Position numbers and translations under genes: made by a program | In this document: positions 17,333 to 25,706 of the stretch, piece after piece | How the letters are laid out: every line of letters begins with the position of its first letter | Position numbering within the stretch: position 1 is the stretch's first letter | Assembly (NCBI GenBank): GCA_046328715.1 | Contig: JAXLWB010000040.1 | Coordinates: forward strand, 28,928 to 92,927 | Source of the DNA: JAXLWB01 sp046328715 | GTDB taxonomy: Bacteria; Chloroflexota; Anaerolineae; Caldilineales; Caldilineaceae | Direction of reading: 5' to 3' | DNA length: 64,000 bases | The notes under the pieces: model-generated | What the model saw: the letters and a program-made list of their open reading frames with translations, nothing else | Database searches by the model: none | Told to the model about the DNA's origin: nothing

Positions 17333-18694
17333 TTGAAAAGCAACGAAATTCGTGAATGGTCTGTTACAACGCTTGGCCAATGTGCAACGTGGTACTCTGG
17401 AGGCACGCCAGATACAACGAATGGTGACTACTGGGGTGGCGAAATTCCTTGGATCACAGCAAGTAGTTTACACGACTTTTACTTATTCGATTCTGAGCGA
17501 AAAGTCACTCCACTTGGCGTTGAAAACGGCACTCGGCTGATGCCAGAGAACACTATTATCTTTGTTGTGCGCGGCATGAGTTTGAAAAGCGAGTTTAGAG
17601 TTGGTATTGCTCGTCGACCCATGACATTTGGGCAAGATTGCAAGGCAATCATTGCAAAAGAGGGAGTTGATCCTCTTTTTCTCGCCAATGCTATTCGTGC
17701 AAAAGCACCAGAGATTTTAGAGCTTGTTGATGAGGCAAGTCATGGAACGGGAAGATTACAAACAGAAGCAATCCAAGGGGTAGAAATCCTACTCCCTCCC
17801 CTTCCCGAACAGCGTGCCATCGCCTCTATCCTCGGCGCGCTGGACGACAAGATCGAACTCAACCGCCAGATGAATCGCACGCTGGAAGCGATGGCGCAGG
17901 CGCTCTTCAAATCCTGGTTTGTCGATTTCGACCCGGTGCGTGCCAAAGCCGATGGACGAGAGACCGGCTTGCCGGAGGAGGTAGCGGCGTTGTTCCCGGA
18001 TCGGTTGGTGGAGTCGGAGTTGGGGGAAATACCGGAGGGGTGGTCATTTTCTGAATTGCCGAATGAGATAGATTTTCTGGAAGGACCCGGGCTACGAAAC
18101 TGGCAATATAAGGATGAGGGCATGAAGTTTCTGAATATTCGCTGTATTGTCGACGGGGATCTTGACATGGGCAAAGCAAATTCCATTGCACTAGATGAAT
18201 TTGAAAAATCTTACTCACACTTTGCGCTAAAGGCAGATGATATTGTGATTTCAACTTCAGGTACACTTGGGCGAATCGCTATAGTTCGACCAGATCATTT
18301 ACCATTAATGTTGAACACCTCGATAATCCGTATGAGAGGCAAAACTCCTATCGGTATGACTTTTGTTTGGAATTATCTTCAATCAGAGTCTTTCCTCACT
18401 GAGATGTTTGCGTTAGCTGCAGGAAGTGTGCAACTCAACTTTGGCCCAGTGCACTTGCGCAAAATTGTTTTACTGCGCCCGCCAAGCACCATATTAACCG
18501 TTTTTGAAGAGTTTACTCAGCCATTCATTCGAAAAGCCTTGTTAAATCGAATGCACGCTCGTACTTCGCTGCGTGACACCCTCCTCCCCAAACTGATCAG
18601 CGGCGAAGTGCGGTTGGGGATGTGGAAAGATTTATATAAGCCAGAGGTTCTGAGGGTGAGGTTGGCAGTCCTCAACACGGCCATTCATCCGTAG
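17333..18694 (+). CDS. hsdS: Type I restriction-modification system specificity subunit S
   Basis: Two target-recognition domains alternate with conserved helices. TRD1 begins WSVTTLGQCATWYSGGTPDT. The central spacer has LPPLPEQRAIASILGALDD and KSWFVDFDPVRAKADG. TRD2 follows from GEIPEGWSFSELPN, and the distal helix is LRDTLLPKLISGEV. HsdS sets the DNA target of the HsdM and HsdR complexes. The start is uncertain: the frame continues into a truncated REP with a GTG at 17306, another GTG lies at 17327, and no ATG is available. I favour TTG 17333 (then KSNEIREWS), with GAGG 5 bases upstream. The 5' end was probably remodelled by REP insertion. Confidence 0.88.
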   Translation: MKSNEIREWSVTTLGQCATWYSGGTPDTTNGDYWGGEIPWITASSLHDFYLFDSERKVTPLGVENGTRLMPENTIIFVVRGMSLKSEFRVGIARRPMTFGQDCKAIIAKEGVDPLFLANAIRAKAPEILELVDEASHGTGRLQTEAIQGVEILLPPLPEQRAIASILGALDDKIELNRQMNRTLEAMAQALFKSWFVDFDPVRAKADGRETGLPEEVAALFPDRLVESELGEIPEGWSFSELPNEIDFLEGPGLRNWQYKDEGMKFLNIRCIVDGDLDMGKANSIALDEFEKSYSHFALKADDIVISTSGTLGRIAIVRPDHLPLMLNTSIIRMRGKTPIGMTFVWNYLQSESFLTEMFALAAGSVQLNFGPVHLRKIVLLRPPSTILTVFEEFTQPFIRKALLNRMHARTSLRDTLLPKLISGEVRLGMWKDLYKPEVLRVRLAVLNTAIHP

Positions 18695-18755
18695 CGGACA
18701 GATTGAGTTTTGTGAATTACAAGAGCATTTTTACACTATTTTATAGAGCACCCCC

Positions 18756-18798
18756 ATGACCACCCGTTTTACCGAATCAATCGTCGAAGAAGCTGCAG
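18756..18798 (+). pseudogene. Orphaned hsdR start, out of frame with the body of the gene
   Basis: The ATG at 18756 encodes MTTRFTESIVEEAA, which is the usual first segment of HsdR proteins. It then runs out of phase with the following HsdR frame (43 bases from ATG to the GTG at 18799) and stops after 37 codons. Compared with the family, roughly 30-35 codons between this segment and ILLGRLQQAL appear to be missing. This points to a deletion that shifted the frame. Confidence 0.7.
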
Positions 18799-21700
18799 GT
18801 GATTCTGCTGGGACGTTTGCAGCAAGCGTTGCGTCGTCTCAATCCAACCCTGCCCGCCAACGCCCTCGACGATGCATTGCGTAAACTCACCCGTCTTGAC
18901 CAACCTTCGCTCCTTCTCAACAACCATGCCATCCATCGGCTGCTGGTCGATGGCGTCACCGTGGAATATCAACGTGCCGATGGCACAATTGCGGGTGCCC
19001 AGGTGCAGGTGATCGACTACGAGCGAATTGCGCAGAATGATTGGCTGGTGGTCAATCAATTCACCGTCGTCGAGCGCAGCCAGCGCCAGAGCCACGAACG
19101 GCGTCCCGATATCGTGGTCTTTGTCAACGGGCTACCGCTGGCAGTCTTTGAACTGAAGAATGCTGCCGACGAGAAAGCCGACATCTGGCAAGCCTTCAAA
19201 CAGCTTCAGACCTACAAAGAGCAGATCCCCTCGCTCTTTGCCTACAACGCCGCACTGGTCATCTCCGATGGCACCAGCGCACGCATCGGCACGCTCAGCG
19301 CCGACCGCGAGCGTTTTACCCCCTGGCGCACCATCGATGGCAGTGCCCTAGCCAACAGCAATCTGGCTCAACTCCAGGTGACGATTGAAGGGGTCTTTGA
19401 GAAACGGCGTTTTCTCGACCTGCTGCGCTACTTTCTGGTCTTTGAAGAGGTCGCAGGTGCTGACAAAGGGGGCGATAAAAGCGCCAGTCAATTAGTCAAA
19501 AAGATGGCAGCCTACCATCAATACCATGCCGTCAATGTGGCGTTGGATGAGACATTACGGGCAAGTTTCAAACCAAACCCAGATCGGCGGCACGCTGAAT
19601 CGGGTGTGCCCTATTTCAGTGGTAAATTGCGTGATGGCAAACCCGGCGACCAGCGCGTTGGCGTGATCTGGCACACGCAAGGATCGGGCAAAAGCCTGAC
19701 CATGGCTTTTTATGCCGGGCGCGTGATCCAACATGCGCAGATGCAGAATCCGACTCTGGTTGTGCTCACCGACCGCAACGATCTCGATGACCAACTCTTT
19801 GGCACCTTCGCCCGCTGTCGAGAACTCTTGCGCCAACCACCCGTGCAGGCCAACAGCCGCGCCGATCTGCGCCAATTACTGGCGGTTGACTCCGGCGGCG
19901 TCATCTTCACCACGATCCAAAAGTTTTTGCCTGACAGCCCATCTAACGCTTCGGGAGGTGGTGCATCAGCCTTTTCCTACCAACAAGCGTCTCGTCGCCC
20001 ACTGTCAAGCAGGTCGAACGTGGAAGAAAGTTCAAAGTCGAATCGTCCTCCGGCAGGTCGGCAGAAGGATCAAGCTGAGCAAGATCTCGAAGCCGACCTA
20101 CCGGAGGAGTTGCGCGCTGGCACCACACTCTCGGATCGCGCTAACATTGTGGTGATCGCCGACGAAGCACACCGCAGCCAATATGACTTTATCGATGGGT
20201 ATGCGGCCCACATGCGCTATGCCCTGCCTAACGCCTCCTTTATCGGCTTCACTGGCACGCCGATTGAGCTGAGCGACAAGAACACCCGCGCCGTCTTTGG
20301 CGACTACATCAGCATCTACGACATCCAGCAGGCGGTGAGCGACGGTGCGACCGTGCCCATCTACTACGAAGGACGGCTGGCCAAGTTGGCACTGGATGAA
20401 CGGGAACGTCCCCATCTCGACCCCAGCTTTGAAGAGGCGACCGAAGGGGAAGAGGTCGAACGCAAGGAAAAGCTCAAGAGCAAATGGGCACAACTGGAAG
20501 CGCTGGTCGGGGCCGAAAAGCGGGTCAACCTGATCGCCGCCGACATCGTCAACCACTACGAGCAACGGCTGTCCGCCATGGAAGGCAAGGCGATGATCGT
20601 CTGTATGAGTCGGCGCATCTGCATCGATCTCTACAAAGCGCTCGTGGCCTTACGTCCAGAATGGCACAGCGACGATGACCAGCAAGGGCTGCTCAAGATC
20701 ATCATGACCGGCTCGGCCGCCGACGATCTCGAATGGCAGCCACACATTCGCAACAAAGCGCGGCGTGAGAAGTTGGGCGAACGTTTCCGCAACGCCGCCC
20801 ATCCCTTCAAGATCGTCATTGTGCGTGATATGTGGCTGACTGGCTTCGACGCCCCCAGCCTGCACACCATGTATGTGGACAAACCGATGCGTGGTCATGG
20901 CTTGATGCAGGCGATTGCGCGCGTCAATCGTGTCTTCAAAGATAAACCCGGTGGTCTGATTGTTGACTATTTGGGCCTGGCCGATGAATTGCGCAGTGCG
21001 CTGCAAACCTATACCGAAAGCGGCGGTCAGGGCAACAATACACTCGATCAAAATGAAGCGGTGGCCGTGATGCTGGAGAAGTACGAAATCTGCACGGGGC
21101 TTTTCCACGGCTTCAATTGGTCGCTGTGGCTCAGCGGCACACCGGCGCAAAAGCTGGGTCTCTTGCCCGCTGCCCAAGAGCACATCCTGGCGCAGGCGAA
21201 CGGCAAAGCCCGTCTCGTGCAGGCCGTCAGTGACCTCTCCAAAGCCTTTGCCCTGGCAGTACCGCATGACGAGGCGCTGCGTATCCGCGATACTGTGGCC
21301 TTCTTTCAGGCGGTACGCTCGGTGCTGGCCAAGAACACAATTGAAAGCAATGGCAAGAGCAGCGACGATCTCGACCATGCGGTACGTCAACTGGTCTCGC
21401 GTGCTGTCTCCTCCGACCAGGTGATCGACATCTTCGCTGCCGCTGGTCTGAAGAAGCCGGATATCTCGGTGTTGGACGAACGATTTTTGGCCGAAGTGCG
21501 TGCCCTGCCCCAACGCAATCTGGCCGTCGAACTGCTGCAAAAGCTGCTCAACAACGAGATCAAGACGCGCAGCCAGAAGAACGTGGTGCAATCACGCTCC
21601 TTTGCCGAAATGCTCGACGCCGCCGTCCGTCGTTATCAGAACCGCGGCATCGAAACTGCCCAGGTGATCGAAGAGATGATCGCCATGGCCGCCGAGATGC

Positions 21701-22020
21701 GTGCCGCCAACGAACGGGGCGTAAAGCTAGGGCTAAGCGAAGACGAGTTAGCCTTCTACGATGCCTTGGAAGTCAACGACAGTGCGGTCAAAGTGCTGGG
21801 CGATGACACCCTGAAACATATCGCTCAGGAGTTGGTTACCTCCGTAAAACGCAGCGTCACCATCGACTGGACCGTGCGTGAAACCGTGCGTGCTCAGATT
21901 CGGGTGCTGGTCAAACGCATCCTGCGCAAGTATGGCTATCCGCCCGACAAACAAGAAAAGGCGACCCAGACCGTGCTGGAGCAGGCTGAGGTGATTGCGA
22001 AAGAGTGGGCGGTGAGCTAG
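18799..22020 (+). CDS. hsdR: Type I restriction enzyme subunit R, N-terminally damaged
   Basis: 1073 codons from the only in-frame start, a GTG at 18799 without a clear ribosome-binding site. The nuclease domain keeps the PD-(D/E)xK residues D104 (RPDIVVF), E118 and K120 (FELKN). The SF2 translocase has Walker A GSGKS at 295-299, DEAH at 455-458, SFIGFTGTP and MQAIARVNRVF. The normal N-terminus lies just upstream in another frame, so the protein may be untranslated or misfolded unless a frameshift rescues it. Between IQKF and the DEAH box there is an unusual insert of about 50 residues, part of it encoded by a REP palindrome. HsdR cuts unmodified DNA after ATP-driven translocation; activity here is doubtful. 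Confidence 0.88.
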   Translation: MILLGRLQQALRRLNPTLPANALDDALRKLTRLDQPSLLLNNHAIHRLLVDGVTVEYQRADGTIAGAQVQVIDYERIAQNDWLVVNQFTVVERSQRQSHERRPDIVVFVNGLPLAVFELKNAADEKADIWQAFKQLQTYKEQIPSLFAYNAALVISDGTSARIGTLSADRERFTPWRTIDGSALANSNLAQLQVTIEGVFEKRRFLDLLRYFLVFEEVAGADKGGDKSASQLVKKMAAYHQYHAVNVALDETLRASFKPNPDRRHAESGVPYFSGKLRDGKPGDQRVGVIWHTQGSGKSLTMAFYAGRVIQHAQMQNPTLVVLTDRNDLDDQLFGTFARCRELLRQPPVQANSRADLRQLLAVDSGGVIFTTIQKFLPDSPSNASGGGASAFSYQQASRRPLSSRSNVEESSKSNRPPAGRQKDQAEQDLEADLPEELRAGTTLSDRANIVVIADEAHRSQYDFIDGYAAHMRYALPNASFIGFTGTPIELSDKNTRAVFGDYISIYDIQQAVSDGATVPIYYEGRLAKLALDERERPHLDPSFEEATEGEEVERKEKLKSKWAQLEALVGAEKRVNLIAADIVNHYEQRLSAMEGKAMIVCMSRRICIDLYKALVALRPEWHSDDDQQGLLKIIMTGSAADDLEWQPHIRNKARREKLGERFRNAAHPFKIVIVRDMWLTGFDAPSLHTMYVDKPMRGHGLMQAIARVNRVFKDKPGGLIVDYLGLADELRSALQTYTESGGQGNNTLDQNEAVAVMLEKYEICTGLFHGFNWSLWLSGTPAQKLGLLPAAQEHILAQANGKARLVQAVSDLSKAFALAVPHDEALRIRDTVAFFQAVRSVLAKNTIESNGKSSDDLDHAVRQLVSRAVSSDQVIDIFAAAGLKKPDISVLDERFLAEVRALPQRNLAVELLQKLLNNEIKTRSQKNVVQSRSFAEMLDAAVRRYQNRGIETAQVIEEMIAMAAEMRAANERGVKLGLSEDELAFYDALEVNDSAVKVLGDDTLKHIAQELVTSVKRSVTIDWTVRETVRAQIRVLVKRILRKYGYPPDKQEKATQTVLEQAEVIAKEWAVS
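20046..20108. repeat. REP palindrome in frame inside hsdR
   Basis: Arms 20046-20062 and 20092-20108 match the inverted-orientation REP copies at 17035 and 17214, with a 29-base loop. The unit is 63 bases long, a multiple of three, and is read through as part of the HsdR protein (about residues 416-437, including RPPAGRQKDQ). It falls between the Walker A and DEAH motifs. Confidence 0.85.
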
Positions 22021-22065
22021 CCTATCAGTATCCGCGTCTCTAAGCAATTACAAGTTAAGAATCTA

Positions 22066-22201
22066 ATAGACAAAGCAAATCAAAGATGCACCATTGTAGA
22101 GGCATACGCTTGCCAGTGCCCTGTTTGCGTCACTAAGTGGGCAACCGCAACGGTTTGCCCCTACGCGTCGTGATCATGCAATGTCTATCTGCTTTGTCTA
22201 T
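22066..22201. repeat. MITE-like palindromic element after hsdR
   Basis: A 12-bp inverted repeat (22066-22077 and 22190-22201, ATAGACAAAGCA) flanks an interior with GTAGAGGCATACGC and a matching GCCCCTAC near 22158-22165. A related element sits at about 25391-25508. The remaining bases between the hsdR stop and this element hold nothing recognised. Confidence 0.55.
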
Positions 22202-22224
22202 AATTCTCTAAATTTTTTGAATAT

Positions 22225-22265
22225 ACGTAAGTTAACTTGCGTAAATGTTTGGCTTTGTGTATAAT
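22225..22265 (+). promoter_or_regulatory. Promoter with overlapping palindromic operator
   Basis: TTGCGT (22237-22242) and TATAAT (22260-22265) are spaced by 17 bp, a strong sigma-70-like promoter. An 18-bp palindrome with one mismatch (22225-22242, ACGTAAGTTAACTTGCGT) covers the -35 box, as expected for a repressor site. Transcription would begin near 22272, leaving about 170 bases of leader before the ATG at 22442. The leader opens with a short TGCTGGC/GCCAGCA hairpin (22275-22294). Confidence 0.6.
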
Positions 22266-22441
22266 CACTCTCATTGCTGGCAACTCCGCCAGCAGATGTA
22301 AAACTTCTCTCGCCAGGGGGAAGCGTACCCATATTCCTCACACCCAGCACGGTGAACCAGTCCCAGCGTTCCCGTGTTGTTCACAGCCAATTCCACAAGT
22401 ACGCTCCACCGGCACAACCACCAGGTAAAGGAACGCCACGT

Positions 22442-23188
22442 ATGTTTTACTCTCCAGACAGCTCCATTGGTACCTTCTTGGTTCACGCCAAACACGTCTT
22501 TGATTATCTGGATCAGCAACCCGCAGCACGCAGCCTGCTTGTCCGCTATGGCATGGATGAGATACGCTTGCAGGAAGGCAAGGCGTTGCTGCTTCAGGTG
22601 CAGAACAGCCATTGGGAGATGCGCAACCAGGTTCGTCAGCAGAAGGCCAGCACCGTCTCGCTCCACGACGATTGGGCGTTGGCAAGGCTGCTCTATCGCC
22701 GTCATCGCCAGGCCGCACGCGAAGTGGTAGGAAGCAATGCCAGCCAACTCTTGCGCACTCGATCCCGCAATTATGCCAGTTGGCTGGCCGATGCCCAGGA
22801 GTTCTATAGTGCCTTGCTCAACAATGCCGATTACCTACAGAAGCTGGCAGCGATTGATGTGACGCCAGATCAACTCCAGCGCGCGAGCCAGCAGATCGAG
22901 AATATGATGATGCGTAAGGCGACGCAGACACAAAACCGTGAACGGGCGCGCACCAACAAGCAGACGCGCGATCTGCACTTGAATGAGGCCAAGGGCTGGT
23001 TTGCAGTGCTGATGGCGGCGGCGCAGGTAGCCTTTCGTCAACAACGGGGGATGCTCGAAGCACTTCAAACCTTGCCCGAGCCTCTGAGTAAGGAGATGAA
23101 GGAGCTGCGAAAGACAAAGGCGTCAGCCAAGCCGATGAAGACAGAGCAAGTGGCTCTTCTCGTGCCAGTCGCTGAAATTGCTGTGTAA
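22442..23188 (+). CDS. Hypothetical helical protein
   Basis: The start ATG at 22442 (MFYSPDSSIGTF) has an AAAGGA ribosome-binding site about 9 bases upstream; the frame extends further 5' but that part lies in the leader. The 248-residue product is not recognised. It is rich in Ala, Gln, Arg and Leu, with long predicted helices (for example DDWALARLLYRRHRQAAREVV and a region of about residues 140-210, quoted only as LQRASQQIENMMMRK). It has no signal peptide, no membrane segment and no known catalytic motif. It may be a four-helix or coiled-coil cytoplasmic protein. It has its own promoter with an operator-like palindrome, so it may be induced by some signal. The neighbouring genes do not indicate a role. 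Confidence 0.65.
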   Translation: MFYSPDSSIGTFLVHAKHVFDYLDQQPAARSLLVRYGMDEIRLQEGKALLLQVQNSHWEMRNQVRQQKASTVSLHDDWALARLLYRRHRQAAREVVGSNASQLLRTRSRNYASWLADAQEFYSALLNNADYLQKLAAIDVTPDQLQRASQQIENMMMRKATQTQNRERARTNKQTRDLHLNEAKGWFAVLMAAAQVAFRQQRGMLEALQTLPEPLSKEMKELRKTKASAKPMKTEQVALLVPVAEIAV

Positions 23189-23236
23189 GTTGGCTGGATG
23201 CAGGAGGCAACTTTGCAACTTGCATCCAGCATCATG

Positions 23237-25333
23237 TTACCTCCCAACCAACGGCAAATAGATCTGCTTGGCCGCTGGCGTATCCGTTTCTTCGTCTAAG
23301 GTCAGCAGGTAGGGTGTGTCGCTGGTAGTCAGCGTAAGGGCGAGGCTGGTATCTGTGCGATCGTGGACAAGGACTGGGATGGCTTGATCGTGCATTGGAT
23401 CGTAGACGTTGACCGTGGTGTGATTGCCGTCGATGCCGGAGAGTTGGAGAGTGAAGTCCTCCTGGCCAAGATCCACGGTTAGGTCACGGGTCATTACGTA
23501 GTAGGGGACCACAAAACGATGGGTGTTAACCTGGAAGGGCAGAAAGGTGAAGAGGTCGCGGTCGTAGAGCGGGGGATGGGCTGCGCTATCGTCGCCTGCA
23601 AATTGCCAGTGGTTATGGGTGTCGCTCAGCGCCTCGATCTGGAGTGAGCGGGTGTTAGTCAAGTCGGGGTCAAGCCCAGCGTTCATTTTGTCCACGATGC
23701 GATCGAGCGTCTGCAAAGCGGGTGAGACGTACATGAGATCATCGCTTGGGTAGCTGTTGTTGGTTTGCAGATAGTCGAGGAAATTCTGCTGGAGTAGCCC
23801 AAAGTCCAAATCGCTCTCCTTGTTGCCCTGTTCGTCGGCGTTGCCGAAGGTGCTGTAGAGGAAGAGTTTGCTCACCCCTTTGTTGAGGTAGAAGGTAAAG
23901 TAGCGCGCGGTCGCTTTGTTTTTGAGGGCGAGCGCCTGTTGGCGATCGCTAATACCATCCTCACGCGGGGCAATCCCCACTTCCGTAATCCAGGCCGCTA
24001 CCGGTGCCACTTGATCGTTGATCAGGCGGGCGTTGCGTCCATGTGCATGTTCCTCGCCAAAGATGTCCACATAGTGCGTGGTCAGTGGCGCCATGTCGCG
24101 CAGAAAGGTGTCGGCAGCTAAGGCTGAAGCGTAATATTCTGGGAAAAAGCGGGCCACGCAGGTGGGCTGGTCGTTATCGGCTTGGCCAAGGGCGTTGAGC
24201 CACTCGCCATCTGCGCTGGGATAGTCGTTGCGCGTTTGGTAGGGATGTTTGCTGAGCGCACCCACGCGGGCCGGTTCGAGATCACTGGCGCGCCATGGCA
24301 TGGTGTTGCTAAAGCCATCGACGAGCGTTACTCCTTGAAAGCGCTCGGGGTGCGCCACTACGGTGTCGGCAGTGGCTTGCACCAACGCTCCCCAAATCTG
24401 CTCCGCCGGGTGATTGGACTCGGGGGTGTAATAGTTGCTGAGGTAGAGGAAGTGGCTGCCAAAGGTTAGTTCATTCCAAATCTCCAGATCAAATCCTTTG
24501 TCCTCGTTGTTGGTGGTCCCCAGTGCGTTGGCAGCAAACAGCGACACATTATTGACATAACGTTGCCAGGCGGCCAGTGTTTCCTGTGCATCCGCTTCGT
24601 TATAATAGAGGCTGTCGGGTGTGGCGAAGGGGCGGTATTTAAGGGTTGCCATATCGATGATGGTTCCGACGCTGAGCACATTGGGCAACGGTTTGGAGAG
24701 GGTGACTACGTTGCCATTGATGGCGGTGATCAAGTCCTCGGCTGCCCAGTAGTCAGTCAGATTGGAAAGGCCGCTGCGGCCAGGCAGTAAGTTGCTGGTA
24801 TCGTCCAAGGTCAACTGGTTGGCCCCAGCACCTGCATCGGCCACCACTGTGCGTTGGAAGGCAAGAAACGGGGTTGGGTTGCCCTGGTGGGCATTGAGCA
24901 GGATCAGCGGACGGATGCCCCATTGTTTACAGGCTTGTAGCTTGGCAAGCAGACTGAGTGCGGCCCACGGCACAAGCTGCGTTTCATCCTCGTAATTAAA
25001 GGCTCCCCAGGTGATTTCGATGCGTGCATTGCGCACCCCATATCTTGCCAGCATCTGCGCTACCAAGGCTGGATTTTCATCGCCCAGGTTGATGCCGATG
25101 CCATTGAGAAAGGCGGAGGCGGGTACGGTTTCTTGGTAAGCGCGCCACGGTTGCAACCAGTGTGAACGATGAGGCCAACTGAGCTGGGCGAGCTGCCTAG
25201 TGTCGATATACGGTGTTGGCAAGCTCTCAGCACAGGCGCTGGATGACAAAAGCGCGCTTAGCAGGAGCAACAGCAATAGACCCAGGCGAAACAGGAATTT
25301 CCGTAAATGGTGGATGAAAATCATGGAATTCAT
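23237..25333 (-). CDS. Secreted glycoside hydrolase, clan-A-like TIM barrel
   Basis: 698 residues. A signal peptide (LGLLLLLLLSALLSSSACA) is followed by a TIM-barrel pattern: GIGINLGDENPALV, RIEITWGAFNY and RPLILLNAHQGNPTPF. The acid/base candidate is E288 in DLEIWNELTFG, after strand 4 as in clan GH-A enzymes. The nucleophile candidate is E451 in AWITEVGIAP, at the end of strand 7. Beta-rich modules follow. The C-terminus KQIYLPLVGR is the tail shared by the secreted proteins here. It probably cleaves a polysaccharide outside the cell; the GH family and substrate cannot be assigned by eye. A Cys at the signal-peptide end makes a lipoprotein possible, but the lipobox is poor. It is transcribed away from the surface-protein genes. 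Confidence 0.75.
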   Translation of the reverse strand: MNSMIFIHHLRKFLFRLGLLLLLLLSALLSSSACAESLPTPYIDTRQLAQLSWPHRSHWLQPWRAYQETVPASAFLNGIGINLGDENPALVAQMLARYGVRNARIEITWGAFNYEDETQLVPWAALSLLAKLQACKQWGIRPLILLNAHQGNPTPFLAFQRTVVADAGAGANQLTLDDTSNLLPGRSGLSNLTDYWAAEDLITAINGNVVTLSKPLPNVLSVGTIIDMATLKYRPFATPDSLYYNEADAQETLAAWQRYVNNVSLFAANALGTTNNEDKGFDLEIWNELTFGSHFLYLSNYYTPESNHPAEQIWGALVQATADTVVAHPERFQGVTLVDGFSNTMPWRASDLEPARVGALSKHPYQTRNDYPSADGEWLNALGQADNDQPTCVARFFPEYYASALAADTFLRDMAPLTTHYVDIFGEEHAHGRNARLINDQVAPVAAWITEVGIAPREDGISDRQQALALKNKATARYFTFYLNKGVSKLFLYSTFGNADEQGNKESDLDFGLLQQNFLDYLQTNNSYPSDDLMYVSPALQTLDRIVDKMNAGLDPDLTNTRSLQIEALSDTHNHWQFAGDDSAAHPPLYDRDLFTFLPFQVNTHRFVVPYYVMTRDLTVDLGQEDFTLQLSGIDGNHTTVNVYDPMHDQAIPVLVHDRTDTSLALTLTTSDTPYLLTLDEETDTPAAKQIYLPLVGR

Positions 25334-25390
25334 TACAATACATTCAGTTTCTGGAATTGTATCATCCTACCATTACTAGCTCGGGAACTC

Positions 25391-25508
25391 TAATAAACAA
25401 CACAAATAGAGGTGGCATATAGGTAGGGGCGTACCCTTGCGGTCGCCCAAGGGCACCGGCAAGCGGATGCCCCTACCTATATGCCATATAAATCTGCGTT
25501 GTCTATAA
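25391..25508. repeat. MITE-like palindromic element upstream of the surface-protein cluster
   Basis: A perfect 17-bp inverted repeat (25414-25430 and 25469-25485, containing GGTAGGGGC/GCCCCTACC) has an inner loop of GGGC/GCCC hairpins. The right flank reads TGCGTTGTCTATAAT, very close to the right end of the element at 22066-22201 (TGCTTTGTCTATAAT). This suggests two diverged copies of one small element. The rest of the 25334-25593 gap holds nothing recognised. Confidence 0.5.
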
Positions 25509-25593
25509 TGTGTCCATCCTGTTGTGTCTGTATTTCTGGACAGTAGGGGATAAGGTTGGATTCGTAAGGATTTAATTAAATATTCTGTATGTT

Positions 25594-25622
25594 TTGTAAT
25601 GTGAAATTTAATACATTATAAT
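25594..25622 (+). promoter_or_regulatory. Candidate sigma-70 promoter
   Basis: TTGTAA (25594-25599) and TATAAT (25617-25622) with a 17-bp spacer lie about 85 bases upstream of the ATG at 25707. The expected transcription start falls inside the hairpin at 25625-25653. Confidence 0.6.
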
Positions 25623-25624
25623 GT

Positions 25625-25653
25625 TAGCCACTGTCGCCATGCGACAGTGGCTA
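25625..25653 (+). promoter_or_regulatory. Perfect 13-bp hairpin at the expected transcript 5' end
   Basis: TAGCCACTGTCGC (25625-25637) and its exact complement (25641-25653) flank a 3-base loop. It begins 3 bases after the -10 box of the promoter at 25594-25622. It could be an operator for a dimeric repressor or a 5'-end stabilising hairpin of the mRNA. A GTG at 25647 within it is unlikely to be the translational start. Confidence 0.5.
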
Positions 25654-25706
25654 TCCACAAGCGGAGGGGCAAAAGATTGCCTCTCGAAAAATCCAAGGAA
25701 CATGCG

